A stretch of DNA of 64,000 bases from Amphiduros pacificus (GCA_949316495.1 OX439004.1:46238447-46302446), one strand, 5' to 3'; shown: positions 1-11,580, counted from the stretch's first letter. Notes: generated by a model not told the origin, from the sequence alone. Numbers and translations are program-made.

Positions 1-75
1 GACAGATTTTCTGTGGACAATATATGGATTTTAACAACATCAAAGGTGTTCACATTGGCGTGATGTGGCATCTTA

Positions 76-279
76 GGGGCGATCCATTTGATTTTTGTGG
101 GGTGGGGTGGGAGATTTTGGAAAAAAAATTTATTCACCCACCCCATCCCAGAAAAAAAAATTATTCATTCACCGTACCAAAGAAAAAAAAATTATTCATC
201 CACCCTACCAAAGAAAAAAAAATTATTCATCCAGTACTGCTGTCCCACCCCACCCCACAAAAATCAAATGGATCGCCCC
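76..279. mobile_element. PIF/Harbinger-like MITE with perfect 37-bp terminal inverted repeats
   Basis: Positions 76-112 (starting GGGGCGATCC) are the exact reverse complement of 243-279. The trinucleotide TTA lies on both sides (73-75 and 280-282), as expected for a target-site duplication. A 3-bp TTA/TAA duplication with GG-rich ends is typical of PIF/Harbinger elements, so this looks like a non-autonomous, 204-bp relative. There is no transposase inside. The core is a short A-rich tandem repeat. The inner part of each arm is a run of GGGGT repeats on one strand. The 91-, 74- and 62-codon frames over it are by-products of the repeat. Confidence 0.8.
120..232. repeat. Tandem repeat inside the MITE, ~31-bp unit
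   Basis: About three and a half copies of a unit made of GAAAAAAAA, then TTATTCATCC, then ACCCTACCAAA. The first copy is the most divergent. It fills almost the whole interior of the 76-279 element, so copy-number change here sets the element's length. Confidence 0.75.
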
Positions 280-282
280 TTA

Positions 283-621
283 GCAAGCATGGAGGGTAAT
301 GATATGTCTTGAGGAACCATATGCAGTTTTATGATCAGCACTACCATAATCAATGTTTAAGAATAATGATATTTTAATAGAACACTGATTAACTCTTGCA
401 GTGATATGACTTTACATAAACATGGCTTTACATTTCCTGTGAAAAATGCCTTGATGAACATTACATGTTATGTAATGATGAACATTACATGTTATGTAAT
501 CAATTGTAAACCTAACACGATGGCTTTAAAGCGGGTGAAGTCTAGCATCTCTTTTGCAATTTCGTCATCCACCCCTACATTTAGCCATACATGCCTCATG
601 TAGGATATGTCACATGTGTTC
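283..621. other. No recognised feature
   Basis: AT-rich sequence with one short direct duplication (TGATGAACATTACATGTTATG-like text at about 450-500, two copies). No gene or element was recognised. Confidence 0.5.
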
Positions 622-780
622 ATGAACCCCTCCTCTGTTGGTACAAGGATTACAGAATTGATCCAGCGCGCCCAGCATGTCGTAAAAGGTGATTAAAAGC
701 CCATCCTGTTTGCCGTCGGATGCGACCTGTGTCGTACAGGATATGGAATCCTGACAGGTTGAGCACTGGGCTGGACACAA
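622..780 (+). mobile_element. LINE family A, 5' UTR fragment (copy A1)
   Basis: The stretch around CAGCATGTCGTAAAAGG, the TGTTTGCCGT block and the GGTTGAGCACTGGGCTGG end closely matches 6967-7140, where it is followed by a LINE ORF1. It is therefore the 5' leader of the same family. After 780 the match breaks off and resumes near 1780 (GTCCAGTTGCAACATGCCTG against GTCCAGTTGCAACACGCTTG at 7152). About 1 kb of other DNA, including a SINE, therefore appears to have entered this copy. Confidence 0.7.
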
Positions 781-924
781 ACAACTGACCCAGATTCCAA
801 AATGGGACAGTAAATGAGCTCGCAAGTGTCCTTATAATTTGGCCAAATTTCCTGCCGTACATCACTGAAAACGCGTCACAATTATAGCTGGTCAACCAGC
901 CAAATCCACCTAGCGGCAGGTATA

Positions 925-1208
925 GGCCACAGGTCGTGGCACAGTTGGTTACAGTGCCAGCCTATTAGCACTAGTTCCTTTGTGATGATCCAAAGGTCGT
1001 GGGTTCGATCCCCAGCCATTCCGAGATTGAGCTCACGATTCAATTTCCCAGGTCTGAGGCCCATGCCTAAAGGGGTAACCCGTTGTCCTCGTAAATCTGT
1101 GACCAGGTGGGTTGTCATGTCAAGCAACAAATCTGCTACAAGTAGGTCTCGTCACGAAATGACTGAAATAATGTGGAAAGTGATGTAAAATCCAAACAAA
1201 CAAACAAA
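925..1208 (+). mobile_element. tRNA-derived SINE (family S1), complete, with 15-bp target duplication
   Basis: The head reads like a tRNA gene: an A box in GTGGCACAGTTGG and a B box in GGTTCGATCCCC. It is followed by a ~190-bp unique body and a (CAAA)n tail. Flanks 910-924 (CTAGCGGCAGGTATA) and 1209-1223 differ at one base and form the target-site duplication, so both ends are certain. The internal promoter would be read by RNA polymerase III. A 68-codon frame across it is not a gene. Confidence 0.9.
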
Positions 1209-1223
1209 CTAGCGGCAGATATA

Positions 1224-1779
1224 TCTTTGTGATCCAGTAGGGCTGGTTGAGGTCAGCAGCCATTTTGTTCAATTAAACAGGAATTCCTATTAGATTCCAT
1301 GATGTTATTTTTTTCTGAAGCTGTTGAATACTTCATCTTTATTTGATCAATTTGGAATTTTAATAAAAGTTATTATGACAAAATACTTTCAGCAAAGTGG
1401 ATATATAAAAAGATTGGATACCCCAGCATACCGTAAAGAGATTCCATCAATCTATTAATAATCTAGTCATACAGAACAGGGGTTCCACCAATATATCGAT
1501 AGATTAAGTCCGGAAATTCATTGAAATAAACCAATCGGAGCGTATCTTTCATTACAAACTTTAGGCCCTGAAACTCCCATCTGGACTTGACCTGATTGGA
1601 GTTTGATAAACTCTAGTCCCAATTTGTATTTTTTGTTTGGAGTTTCCTTATTCTAGATTTACGTGAATCAGAGCAATTCTCTTGTAATCAGTGATGTTAT
1701 TTGCCTGCTGCACAAAGCGATTTAAATGAGAGCTCCGTGTTTGTCCTCATATTAATTGGACAAGGATTGTCTAGTACTG
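1224..1779. other. Unassigned segment between two parts of LINE copy A1
   Basis: AT-rich, no coding signal. Together with the SINE it makes up the ~1 kb separating the two parts of the family A 5' UTR. No terminal repeats were seen that would define it as an element. Confidence 0.4.
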
Positions 1780-2735
1780 TTGTCCAGTTGCAACATGCCT
1801 GTATAAGGTATGACTTACCTACTGATTATAATTATTTTTTATTGTTATAAAAATATTTATTGCTGATTGAGTCAATCAAAGGATGAATAAAACATCTGAA
1901 TCGTGTTAGATATGTCCGGGTTCCAGCCCAGAAAAGCATCCCCTTGTTGGGCGTCATGGTGGGTATAGTTTAAAATAATCAAAAAACAAAAATGTTTGGG
2001 AATGACCTGGGAATAGAATTGTTGGTGATGACGATTAGAATAGAACAGAAAAATGGTCTTGATTTTTAGTGCAAAAAGCTCAGACAAAAATATCCCCCTT
2101 TGCATTTGCAAAGAGGTTCAGGATTCGGAAAACTGTTAAATAAAAGGAACTCGTTTATTGGCTGATGGCCTACAGTCCCAGGTATGATAACAGCTCACAA
2201 ATCCTCGACTATAAGGAGTAATCTGAGTGTCTGAAGAAGGAATATTGGGTGAACTAAAGAGCAGGATGTTGTTTTATTTCAATTTAAGTGTTGACACAAT
2301 CTAAATTTGACAATGGATGTATGACATATAGATCAACATCACCAGCGTACTTTAAAATGTTTGATCGATTGCACAATAAAGGTTGAAGCCTATGCCTTGG
2401 CGCATTTTGTACATCACCTGCAGAAAGCTTGGCAGTTGAGGCAGATTAGCTGCCTCTTGATCTGAGAAGAGAAAAGCTTGCCCTTCAGTATACTGCAAAG
2501 ATTGCTGCTAATCCCCAATATCCAGAACATTGGACCATATTAAATCCGAATTTAAAAAGAAAAACAAATACAATACCAACATTTGAATCTATTTACAAAC
2601 TTATAAATCCAATTCAAATAACCAAATTTAAACATCCAGAAATACCACCATGGACCTTAAATGATAATATATCTTTGATGGAATCAAAGAAAGAATCCAC
2701 AGATCCTTCTATCAGTATTATTTATAGGTAAATTA
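1780..2735 (+). mobile_element. LINE family A, 5' UTR, ORF1 and post-RT fragments (copy A1)
   Basis: The first ~390 bases align with 7150-7730 (shared GCTGATTG-GTCAATCAA and CCCCTTGT blocks) and carry the start of ORF1. Near 2210-2270 there is a broken ORF1 piece resembling the SEEEFVDELK region of copy A2. From about 2330 the text switches to ORF2 downstream of the polymerase, with peptides such as GAFCTSPAESLAVEA and LRREKLALQYTAKIAANP in one frame interrupted by stops. That motif order is characteristic of I-type, RNase H-bearing LINEs. The middle of the element is missing, so this is a dead, internally deleted copy. Confidence 0.78.
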
Positions 2736-3770
2736 AATATATTTTGCTGTAAAATTAAATTTATTTTGCCGAAAATTACATCTCAATTAAAGCTAAGGTG
2801 GTAAAAACAATGTACCCAATTTTGGGGCAGACTCCATGACCCCACATTTCCTTAATTAAAAGAATTTAAACAGAGTTTAAATTTTGGCCAATCAAAATGA
2901 ACCTTACATATTGAATTTGAACCTTTCATTGTTATCTTGATTCACACCGGCTGGTATTTGTCATGTTATTCAATATGTCAGCTTTGACTCAGTGACAGCT
3001 CTTAAATTTGTTTTCCTAATCATAAAAAAATGGAAAAACATCTAAGCCGAATGGAAAATAGATTGAACTGGCTCCCTGAAAATACATAATTCCCTACTGG
3101 TAACTGAGAACTTCAAGCAGTGGTTTCAGAGGAGGAGATCCAAGTTAACGGATAGACAGAATGACAACGTCTCTCCCCCCTCATTGAAAAAGGTATAATG
3201 ACACCAACCAGAAAATTCCATGAAACCTTTCCGCCTGTGCATCACACGGACATCTAGCCACTGGGCCTTAACCCATCCCTCTATAAAAGACACAATGCAG
3301 TGTTCTCTTCAGATATTCTTTTCGTAATTTGTTAACAGTAGTAAGAACATGATTTAAATGTTGATCATATAATGTCCTGACTGACTGTTATTTATTTATT
3401 TTGATACTTGGAATGTTCTATTCCCTTACCAGATCCTATTACCTCCATATGACACATTGGTAGCACTATCGTCACTGTTTTAGGTGAGTTGTGACTTGGT
3501 GGACAGAACACGTGGGGAAGGCATACCTGCTATTTGCACGTGCGTGTGTACATGACAGTATTCATATTAACACTGTTCTTTTATCCACGTGTCTCGCAGT
3601 TTATTGACCATACCACAGTGTTTGAATACTTTCGTTTAATGCACCACATACATGTACTGCATTATCAAATTGAAATCAATACCATATTATAGAGGAAATA
3701 ATGAAATATGAAAAGGAACTTTAAAGTTGATGGTTTTCTATTGAACTTTGTTGATATCATACAAGTAACA
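2736..3770. other. No recognised feature
   Basis: AT-rich non-coding sequence. The first few dozen bases may still belong to the LINE copy that ends at about 2735. No long frame, RNA gene or repeat was seen. Confidence 0.45.
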
Positions 3771-4160
3771 TCGACGCATCATAAAAGAGTATATCAAGCA
3801 TTGCAATAAGTCAGATGGAAGTAATATAGAAGCATCATAAAAGGGTATATCAACCATTGTAATAAGTCACATGGAAGTAATATAGAAGCATCATAAAAGG
3901 GTATATCAACCATTGTAATAAGTCACATGGAAGTAATATAGAAGCATCATAAAAGGGTATATCAACCATTGTAATAAGTCACATGGAAGTAATATAGAAG
4001 CATCATAAAAGGGTATATCAACCATTGCAATAAGTCACATGGAAGTAATATAGAAGCATCATAAAAGGGTATATCAACCATTGCAATACGTCACATGGAA
4101 GTAATATAGAAGCATCATAAAAGAGTATATCAACCATTGCAATAAGTCACATGGAAGTAA
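3771..4160. repeat. Tandem repeat, 56-bp unit, ~7 copies
   Basis: The unit contains GAAGCATCATAAAAGGGTAT, ATCAACCATTG and AATAAGTCACATGGAAGTAA in that order. Inner copies are almost identical (variants TTGTAATA/TTGCAATA and AAAAGGG/AAAAGAG); the first copy is more divergent. Stops in the frames rule out a coding role. Confidence 0.92.
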
Positions 4161-4325
4161 CAAAACAATATTTGACAGTAAAGCGAGATCAGCAGCTCTA
4201 GCACTGCCCAGGGGGCTCCCACCCTTCCGCGGTAGTCAGACAGCTGACATACCCCATCCACCATCCCTCCACCCCCGGACAACAACCCCGGGTAATATTC
4301 CACGCGAGGACAAAACCCCTGGACA

Positions 4326-4338
4326 AGGTCAAAGGTCA
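4326..4338 (+). promoter_or_regulatory. Perfect DR1 nuclear-receptor half-site pair
   Basis: AGGTCA, one base, AGGTCA: a textbook DR1, bound in animals by RXR, HNF4 or COUP-type receptors. It lies at the edge of a locally GC-richer patch (about 4190-4330). No gene is seen nearby, and a 12-base match can occur by chance, so function is unproven. Confidence 0.25.
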
Positions 4339-6966
4339 AAATAACACTGATTTTCATTTTGATATCAGATCAATACTCAAAATTTCAACACACAATGACT
4401 TTCACATTTTACCATGAGAAGTTAACGGATATTGCTCAGGGATGTTAAATATTGGTCCTGTCCTGGTAGTCAGCCACCACACTTGTTTTTATTGAATTTA
4501 TCTTTGCATAGGTTGGGTGGCTTGGGAGCGGCCAGATCAACGCAGTATTCTGTGAGGTCACCTGGATGAGTCCCCTTCCCTCTTCACCTCACTTAAATTT
4601 CCAGTTTATGTGGTGGCACCAGCAAAATACATAAAATAGTTAAATTAATTTGAATGTTAATGTCATTGCTTCAATTGTTCAATTAACTATTTGCCATTGC
4701 AGCCAACTCCCGCGTTCACACTCATTGACACACAGCCATTAGCTGAGTTCTTTTATTTGACATAAACATTTCCTTCGGACAGTAACTTTATAGAACATTT
4801 GTTTGACTAAGTGAACTCATCGGCAAAAATAGATCTTACACATTTCACACATTCAGGTGACATGTGACTAGGTGATTTCCAAAATGGCTGACATGGTTAA
4901 ATGTGGACAACGCCACATCTTGAAAATCATGAATATTATTGGAATAATAGTTTACTAAATTGATGGACTCTAATCCAAGATGAGTATTGTTCGCAGGTCT
5001 GTATTTAGGATTAATGCTTTGTCATGACATCTGGATTAAATACAGCCCTTGTTTGTATTGAAATGTGGATCCAAGCAAAATGTTGCGTGAACAATCTTGT
5101 CATTCAAATCTGGGTGACACGCATTTCATGATAAAACATTTAAAACTATTGAATTGCATTGAACATTTTTACATCTCATCTAAAATTATTTCAGTCTCAT
5201 CTTAATCTTTCACAGTTCAACAATTGCAAAATATACAAAATGAGCAAAAGGGAAGTTGGTTTGTAATGGTCTCCGCTTTGTTCACCTTTGGGGTGGCTAC
5301 ATCTATCTGCTTTGATATTGCAGGCATATGTATTTCAGATGTCTTTTATGTATGGCTCACTGTGAGGTCTATCTTCTTGTATAGTATATAATTGACTGTA
5401 TTTTGCAAAATAAAAGATTCTATGGAGTTGAAGTGTGAAGTGACAGCTCTTCTGGCATAAAATTGTAGATTCTCACCACAGGGTTGAAAATTCTCGCTAT
5501 ACCAAAGTACTTTGAAGGTGATTCTTAATTGTGTGATTAACCTATAGCCGTTGATTTTTAATATTTTACATTGACAAAATGAACAGAATTGCTTTGCTTG
5601 TAGTAACTGAACTCCATTGTTGGATATGTGCTTCCTGGTACACTGAAAACACTGATACACTCAAGTCAAATATGTCAGGTAGCTGAATATGATACTGCAG
5701 GCAATAGGGATCTGAAAAGACAATGTATGAAATGATTGATCCATTTTGGGTAAGAAGGTGGACTCATTAGGAAATTAAATCACTGTATGAATTAGTAATG
5801 AAACATAAAAGTAGGCTTTCATCATAATAAGTAACACCTGTGTACTGCATACTATTCATTATTACTAAAATAATACACACGCATTGATATTCCCCAGTGT
5901 ATATTTCTATGTAAACCTTCTCTTTCATCTATTAGATGTATCTCCTCATTTGTAGGAAACATTGTAAATATTTATTACTATGGACAGACGCTTTACAGGT
6001 CTGTAAAGAAATATAGATAGAAATCACTGTTATTTGGGACCTATCAATACCTCACCATGTCTGTTGTTTGCTTGTATCAATTATGAGAAAGTTAAAACAA
6101 ATAACAATAGAAAATCAAATAAGCTCTTTCTAAACACGCCCCATCCCTTCCAGTGTTCAGAAAGATGTCGTTCAGGGCAATTCGATTGGTTGATAACTCA
6201 CATCCTTACTGGTTCTAATATGTGTATGTGAAAGGAGGGTCAGGTGCAACTTCCTTATCTATTAGCCAGTAGTACATCAAAGGTAGTCAGGACTGCTTTC
6301 TTGCATTTAAGTCAACTATTGGCTTTTTTGTATAATAACTGATGAATTGTTTTCATGAACCTAGAACAGCCATTGTTGTGTTTCTACGTGATAAACAACT
6401 TAGTCAAACACAGAAGAGGAGTTATTCAGTACATGTCCACTTTATGTGCTCCATGCTAATTGACTCTTACACAATCTGTATACCTTATGCAGAAGAGTAT
6501 ACAATTTGAATAATCATCGATCATATAAAAGTAACTGAAATAAACTACTGCCCTCTTCCTCTGTGGCATGATATAGGTCAGCATAGGCAGTACCATCTGT
6601 TTACGACCATTAATGTTCCACAGGAAAAAACATGCTAGATCCAGCTGTCTGTTATATTAACCATTGATAGAAATGAATATGCAAAAAGTGTCTTGACAGA
6701 TATCATTCAATCGAATCCCACTACTCATCATTTGGGAGTCAGAGATGTTCATTTTAAGATTTTGTGTTTGTTATAATATCTGGGCTGATTATTGTCAGGA
6801 ACAAATAACCAAACTACAAATAGAATATTTTGCCTAATGCTAACTGACATATTAGAATCATATGAATATGTTTGTCAGCACAATCGACCTATGTAAGGGA
6901 AGTGTTGTTATTTTGAAGAGGTACCAGAATAGGCATGTAATCTACATAAAATTATGAGCACTTTGA
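4339..6966. other. No recognised feature
   Basis: Non-coding-looking AT-rich sequence. The longest frame, 104 codons on the minus strand at 5346-5660, has no recognisable motif and is probably chance. No tRNA, SINE or tandem array was found. Confidence 0.45.
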
Positions 6967-7519
6967 GGAACCCCATAGGGATCTACTAGCCTGTGGTTGC
7001 GGGGATCAAAGAATAGCTCCACTGCCCCCCAGCATGTCGTAAAAGGCGACTAAACGGGCATCCTGTTTGCCGTGGGATGCGACCGACCCGTGGCAGGGAG
7101 GATATGGAATCTTCACAGGTTGAGCACTGGGCTGGTTTGGCAGTAATACCGGTCCAGTTGCAACACGCTTGTCTCAGATCCAGATGTTCACCAGACGGGC
7201 AGATCAGATTAGGCCCAGGTTTGATTTGAGCAGCTTGTGGCGTTTCTACTTTTATTTGGGCTATAAGGTTTGTTGATTTATAAACATTTCAATGTATGGA
7301 ATTTAGGACTAATTATTATGAATCTTATTATAATATACAAGTATTGTAAGGATATGACTGCTGATTGGGTCAATCAAGGGATAAAGATAAGACCTGAAAG
7401 GGTGGAGTTTTTATTCTGATAGTATGTCATGTTAGACATCCTCATGACATCAGGGTGTGAGTTACTGGCCCAGAAAGGTGTCCCCTTGTCTGGCCCCATG
7501 GTGGGTAGGGACCTAACTT

Positions 7520-8480
7520 ATGAAACTAAAAAAACACACGACACACCAACAAAACCTAGGAATTGACAGTGACGATGATTCAAATAAAATAGAAAAATGG
7601 CTGGGATTTTTAATTTCAGATGTTGAACATACCCCGGAAAAATGTCCCTCTTTGCAAAAGGGCATTCAAGACATTGCCGGGGTTCCGAAAACAGTTTTAA
7701 AAAATGGGAACTTGTAAAATTTGAGGTTGAGTGGAAAAGTCATGCAGACAAGATGCCAAATGTTGACCACAGTTCCAGCTCATTATTTGTTTGTTTTTTG
7801 TATGTTTGGGGTTTTACATCACTTTCAACATTATTTCAGTCATTTCGTGATGAGACCTACTTGTAGCAGATATAGTGCTGCCACACTGAATTGTCATGTA
7901 GCAGGTCCTTGACATGACAACCCACCCAGTCACACATTTATAAAGACAACAGGTTAACCCTTTAGTCACATGCCTAAGCTCAGGTGTGAAATTGTATCAT
8001 ACGATTGCAATCTCGGCATGGCTGGGGAATGAACTCACAACCTTTGGATCACCACAGAGGAACTTGTGCTAATAAGCTGGCACTCTAACCAACTGCATCA
8101 CAGCCAGTGCCCTAATAAGATGCCCAGATCTAGTGGGAGTTTCTGAAGAGGAATTCGTGGATGAACTAAAGATCAAGATGCAAACATTTATTCTGACATT
8201 TGAAGCAGTGCAGCTTCCAACATCTATTAAAGTTCGATATTTATACGTCAAAGTTTATGTTTTATTCCAAACCCTCTGCACTGCTTCAAGTGTCAGAGGT
8301 ATGGACATGGATCCGATTTGATGTAAAGGGAATGTAACATGCCCAAAATGTACTGTGCAGCATAGTGGAAGAGAGTATTCTTCAGAAATCATGAAATGTG
8401 TGAATCGTCAAGGCAATCACCCATTGTATTTGAGGAATTGTCCTTCCATTTTCAAGAGAAGGAAATTCAGCCATACAGAT
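7520..8480 (+). pseudogene. LINE family A ORF1 (gag-like RNA-binding protein), broken
   Basis: The N-terminal part carries EKWLGFLI and LQKGIQDIAGVPKTVLKNG, typical of ORF1 proteins of I-type LINEs. After the SINE the frame resumes with CPDLVGVSEEEFVDELK, then TFILTFEAVQLPTSIKVRYL. Downstream, in shifted frames, come CCHC-type knuckles: a CFKCQRYGHG peptide, then a CVN-(x)-QGNHPLYLRNCP peptide. In intact relatives these zinc knuckles bind the element's RNA. Frame changes after the first ~65 codons and the SINE insertion disable it. Confidence 0.75.
7787..8112 (-). mobile_element. SINE S1 inserted in LINE ORF1 (antisense)
   Basis: Reverse-strand copy. The T-rich (CAAA)n tail complement is at 7784-7815, then ACATCACTTTCAACATTATT, and the tRNA-like head is at 8030-8112 with the B box reading as GGGAATGAACTCACAACCTT on the plus strand. 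The host LINE reads ORF1 on both sides. No clean target duplication was visible. Confidence 0.85.
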
Positions 8481-8675
8481 GACAGCCATGCTGATCTTCT
8501 TTACAAGCTTTAAAAGCAAAGGATTGGTACCTTATATTTACAAATTCCTTGAACGGCTCCAAAATATTTTTACGTCTGTCCATAAGGTAAAATATATGAC
8601 ATTGATCGGCATATTCTACCTTACTGAACATCAGGCATATGTATAATGATTATATTTTACCCCAGTCTTTGGGCA

Positions 8676-9046
8676 TGAACCAAACTCTGGCTATTCTCCA
8701 AGTAGAGAATGCCAACCTCAAAGGCGGGCTACAGCGGGTTCGCTTCAGTCGCATCTGTCATTATTGGTATTATCAATAGACTTGCAATACCCCACTTTCA
8801 TCGTTCCCTCATCAAACAATTTCCCATGCTTTCATTGTAATATTACCAATATGGCTTGTTATTACAATTATCTTGTTAAAAGTGAGTAGTAACAGTGTAT
8901 TGTATATGGTTACAGAAGCACCTGTCTGAAGCCTGATTTTTTCACGCCATAATTTAGTACACCGGTTCAAACCTTTCTGCTCGATAAATCACTATCAAAT
9001 GAAAGTTCCTGGAACATTTAACTTTATTTTCACTCTATTTAGCTCG
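8676..9046. other. No recognised feature
   Basis: Mixed-composition, AT-rich spacer between the LINE fragment and the 29-bp array. No gene, RNA or repeat was recognised. Confidence 0.4.
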
Positions 9047-11187
9047 CGATAAATGAAGGGTCTCTATACCTCTAGTGATAAACGAAGGTATTCCATACCT
9101 CTATTGATCAGTGGTGGGTGTATATACCTCTAGTGATTAGTGGGAGGTGCATATACCTCTAGTGATCAGTGGAGGGTGCATATACCTCTAGTGATCAGTG
9201 GAGGGTGCATATACCTCTAGTGATCAGTGGAGGGTGTATATACCTCTAGTGATCAGTGGAGGGTGCATATACCTCTAGTGATCAGTGGAGGGTGCATATA
9301 CCTCTAGTGATCAGTGGAGGGTGCATATACCTCTAGTGATCAGTGGAGGGTGTATATACCTCTAGTGATCAGTGGAGGGTGCATATACCTCTAGTGATCA
9401 GTGGAGGGTGCATATACCTCTAGTGATCAGTGGAGGGTGCATATACCTCTAGTGATAAACGAAGGTATTCCATACCTCTATTGATCAGTGGTGGGTGTAT
9501 ATACCTCTAGTGATCAGTGGAGGGTGCATATACCTCTAGTGATCAGTGGAGGGTGCATATACCTCTAGTGATCAGTGGAGGGTGCATATACCTCTAGTGA
9601 TCAGTGGTGGGTGCATATACCTCTAGTGATCAGTGGAGGGTGTATATACCTCTAGTGATCAGTGGAGGGTGCATATACCTCTAGTGATCAGTGGAGGGTG
9701 CATATACCTCTAGTGATCAGTGGAGGGTGTATATACCTCTAGTGATCAGTGGAGGGTGCATATACCTCTATTGATCAGTGGATGGTTTCTCTACCTCTAG
9801 TGATCAGTGGAGGGTGCATATACCTCTATTGATCAGTGGAGGGTGCATATACCTCTAGTGATCAGTGGAGGGTGCATATACCTCTAGTGATCAGTGGAGG
9901 GTGTATATACCTCTAGTGATCAGTGGAGGGTGCATATACCTCTAGTGATCAGTGGAGGGTGCATATACCTCTAGTGATCAGTGGAGGGTGCATATACCTC
10001 TAGTGATAAACGAAGGTATTCCATACCTCTATTGATCAGTGGTGGGTGTATATACCTCTAGTGATCAGTGGAGGGTGCATATACCTCTAGTGATCAGTGG
10101 AGGGTGCATATACCTCTAGTGATCAGTGGAGGGTGCATATACCTCTAGTGATCAGTGGTGGGTGCATATACCTCTAGTGATCAGTGGAGGGTGTATATAC
10201 CTCTAGTGATCAGTGGAGGGTGCATATACCTCTAGTGATCAGTGGAGGGTGCATATACCTCTAGTGATCAGTGGAGGGTGTATATACCTCTAGTGATCAG
10301 TGGAGGGTGCATATACCTCTATTGATCAGTGGATGGTTTCTCTACCTCTAGTGATCAGTGGAGGGTGCATATACCTCTATTGATCAGTGGAGGGTGCATA
10401 TACCTCTAGTGATCAGTGGAGGGTGCATATACCTCTAGTGATAAACGAAGGTATTCCATACCTCTATTGATCAGTGGTGGGTGTATATACCTCTAGTGAT
10501 CAGTGGAGGGTGCATATACCTCTAGTGATCAGTGGAGGGTGCATATACCTCTAGTGATCAGTGGTGGGTGCATATACCTCTAGTGATCAGTGGTGGGTGC
10601 ATATACCTCTAGTGATCAGTGGAGGGTGCATATACCTCTAGTGATAAACGAAGGTATTCCCTGCCTCTATTGATCAGTGGAGGGTGCATATACCTCTAGT
10701 GATCAGTGGAGGGTGCATATACCTCTAGTGATCAGTGGAGGGTGTATATACCTCTAGTGATCAGTGGAGGGTGTATATACCCCTAGTGATCAGTGGAGGG
10801 TGTATATACCTCTAGTGATCAGTGGAGGGTGCATATACCTCTAGTGATCGGTGGTGGGTGTATATACCTCTAGTGATCAGTGGATGGTTTCTCTACCTCT
10901 AGTGAGAAGTGGAGGGTGTCTATTCCTCTAGTGATCAGTGGAGGGTCTCTATACCTAGTTAGAAGTGGAGGGTGTCTATTCCTCTAGTGAGAAGTGGAGG
11001 ATTTATATACCTCTAGTGAGAAGTGGAGGGTCTCTATATTTCAGTGATAAATGAAGGGTCTCTATATCCCTAGTGAGAAGTGAAGGGTTTCTATACCTTG
11101 AGTGGTGATACATAACCTTCATACCTTTAGTGATAGATGCATGTACTTTATGCCTACAGTGATAGATACATGTACCTTATGCCTACA
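9047..11187. repeat. 29-bp minisatellite with higher-order structure (left part)
   Basis: The basic unit is TGATCAGTGGAGGGTGCATA followed by TACCTCTAG. A rarer variant starting GATAAACGAAGGTATTCC recurs at 9077, 9454, 10005, 10440 and 10643. Those distances are exactly 13, 19, 15 and 7 times 29. The order of variants over 9454-9888 is repeated at 10005-10439, so a 15-unit block was duplicated. Units decay from about 10880 towards 11187 (GATAGATACATGTAC type). The array continues after the inserted element at 14409. Confidence 0.95.
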
Positions 11188-11560
11188 TAGTCCAGCTAAA
11201 TCAGTCCTTAAAGTAGCCCAATCGTGCACTTCGTGTTAAAAGCGTGAAATTTGGCACAGGAGTAGCTTAGGGGTTACAAATAAGATATCAAGCGAGAGCC
11301 ACGTTGAGCGGTCCCGTTTAAGGTCTTTTTCAAGATGGCCGCCTCACGACCTCTTAAAATGACCTAAAATTGATGTAAAAATTGTTTCTTCAGTTGTATG
11401 ACACTTAAAACTCACATGAGTAATGAAATTGTACCACTAGTCATGAATGTAACATTTAGAACAATATTTTGGAAATTATTGACCAATAATGGGTCATTTT
11501 CAAGATGGCCGCCGACTCATAATCTATCTAAATGACTCAAAATGATTTTCCCATATTTTT
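11188..11560 (+). repeat. Left terminal inverted repeat
   Basis: Pairs with 14037-14408. It consists of a ~143-bp outer part followed by reiterated ~170-bp modules, each beginning with CAAGATGGCCGCC (11331 and 11501). The TGACCTAAAATTGATGTAAA and GTAATGAAATTGTACCACTA blocks are the best conserved. Similarity to the right arm fades after about 11560. Confidence 0.85.
11331..11513 (+). promoter_or_regulatory. Two YY1-like motifs, 170 bp apart
   Basis: CAAGATGGCCGCC occurs at 11331-11343 and 11501-11513 and fits the YY1 consensus CAA(A/G)ATGGCNGC. The mirrored motifs in the right arm are at 14263-14275 and 14092-14104 (CAAGATGGCCGAC on the minus strand). They could drive transcription inward or be protein-binding sites for transposition. 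The motif match is seen; the function is inferred. Confidence 0.4.
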
Positions 11561-11580
11561 ACATTTTCTTGTTGCCATAT

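Larger units (their letters stand above)
6967..8675 (+). mobile_element. LINE family A, 5' UTR plus ORF1, joined to an RNase H remnant (copy A2)
   Basis: It begins with a ~500-bp 5' UTR (CAGCATGTCGTAAAAGGCGA block), then ORF1 from about 7550. A SINE splits ORF1 at 7787-8112. After ORF1 the sequence jumps at about 8490 to text matching the RNase H part of copy A4 (TTTACAAG-TTT-AAAGCAAA-GATTGG, compare 48630-48660). Endonuclease, reverse transcriptase and most of ORF2 are therefore absent. Several stops and frame changes make the copy dead. Confidence 0.8.

Noticed and set aside
882-1188. Frames of 82 and 68 codons over the first SINE (likewise 44649-44879 and 47456-47668)
   Set aside because: The same peptide recurs in each SINE copy and comes from the tRNA-like head and body; SINEs do not encode proteins.
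11188-11190. TA as the target duplication (Tc1/mariner type) for the 3.2-kb element
   Set aside because: Taking TA as the duplication would give an empty site that does not match the neighbouring minisatellite units, whereas ACA does.
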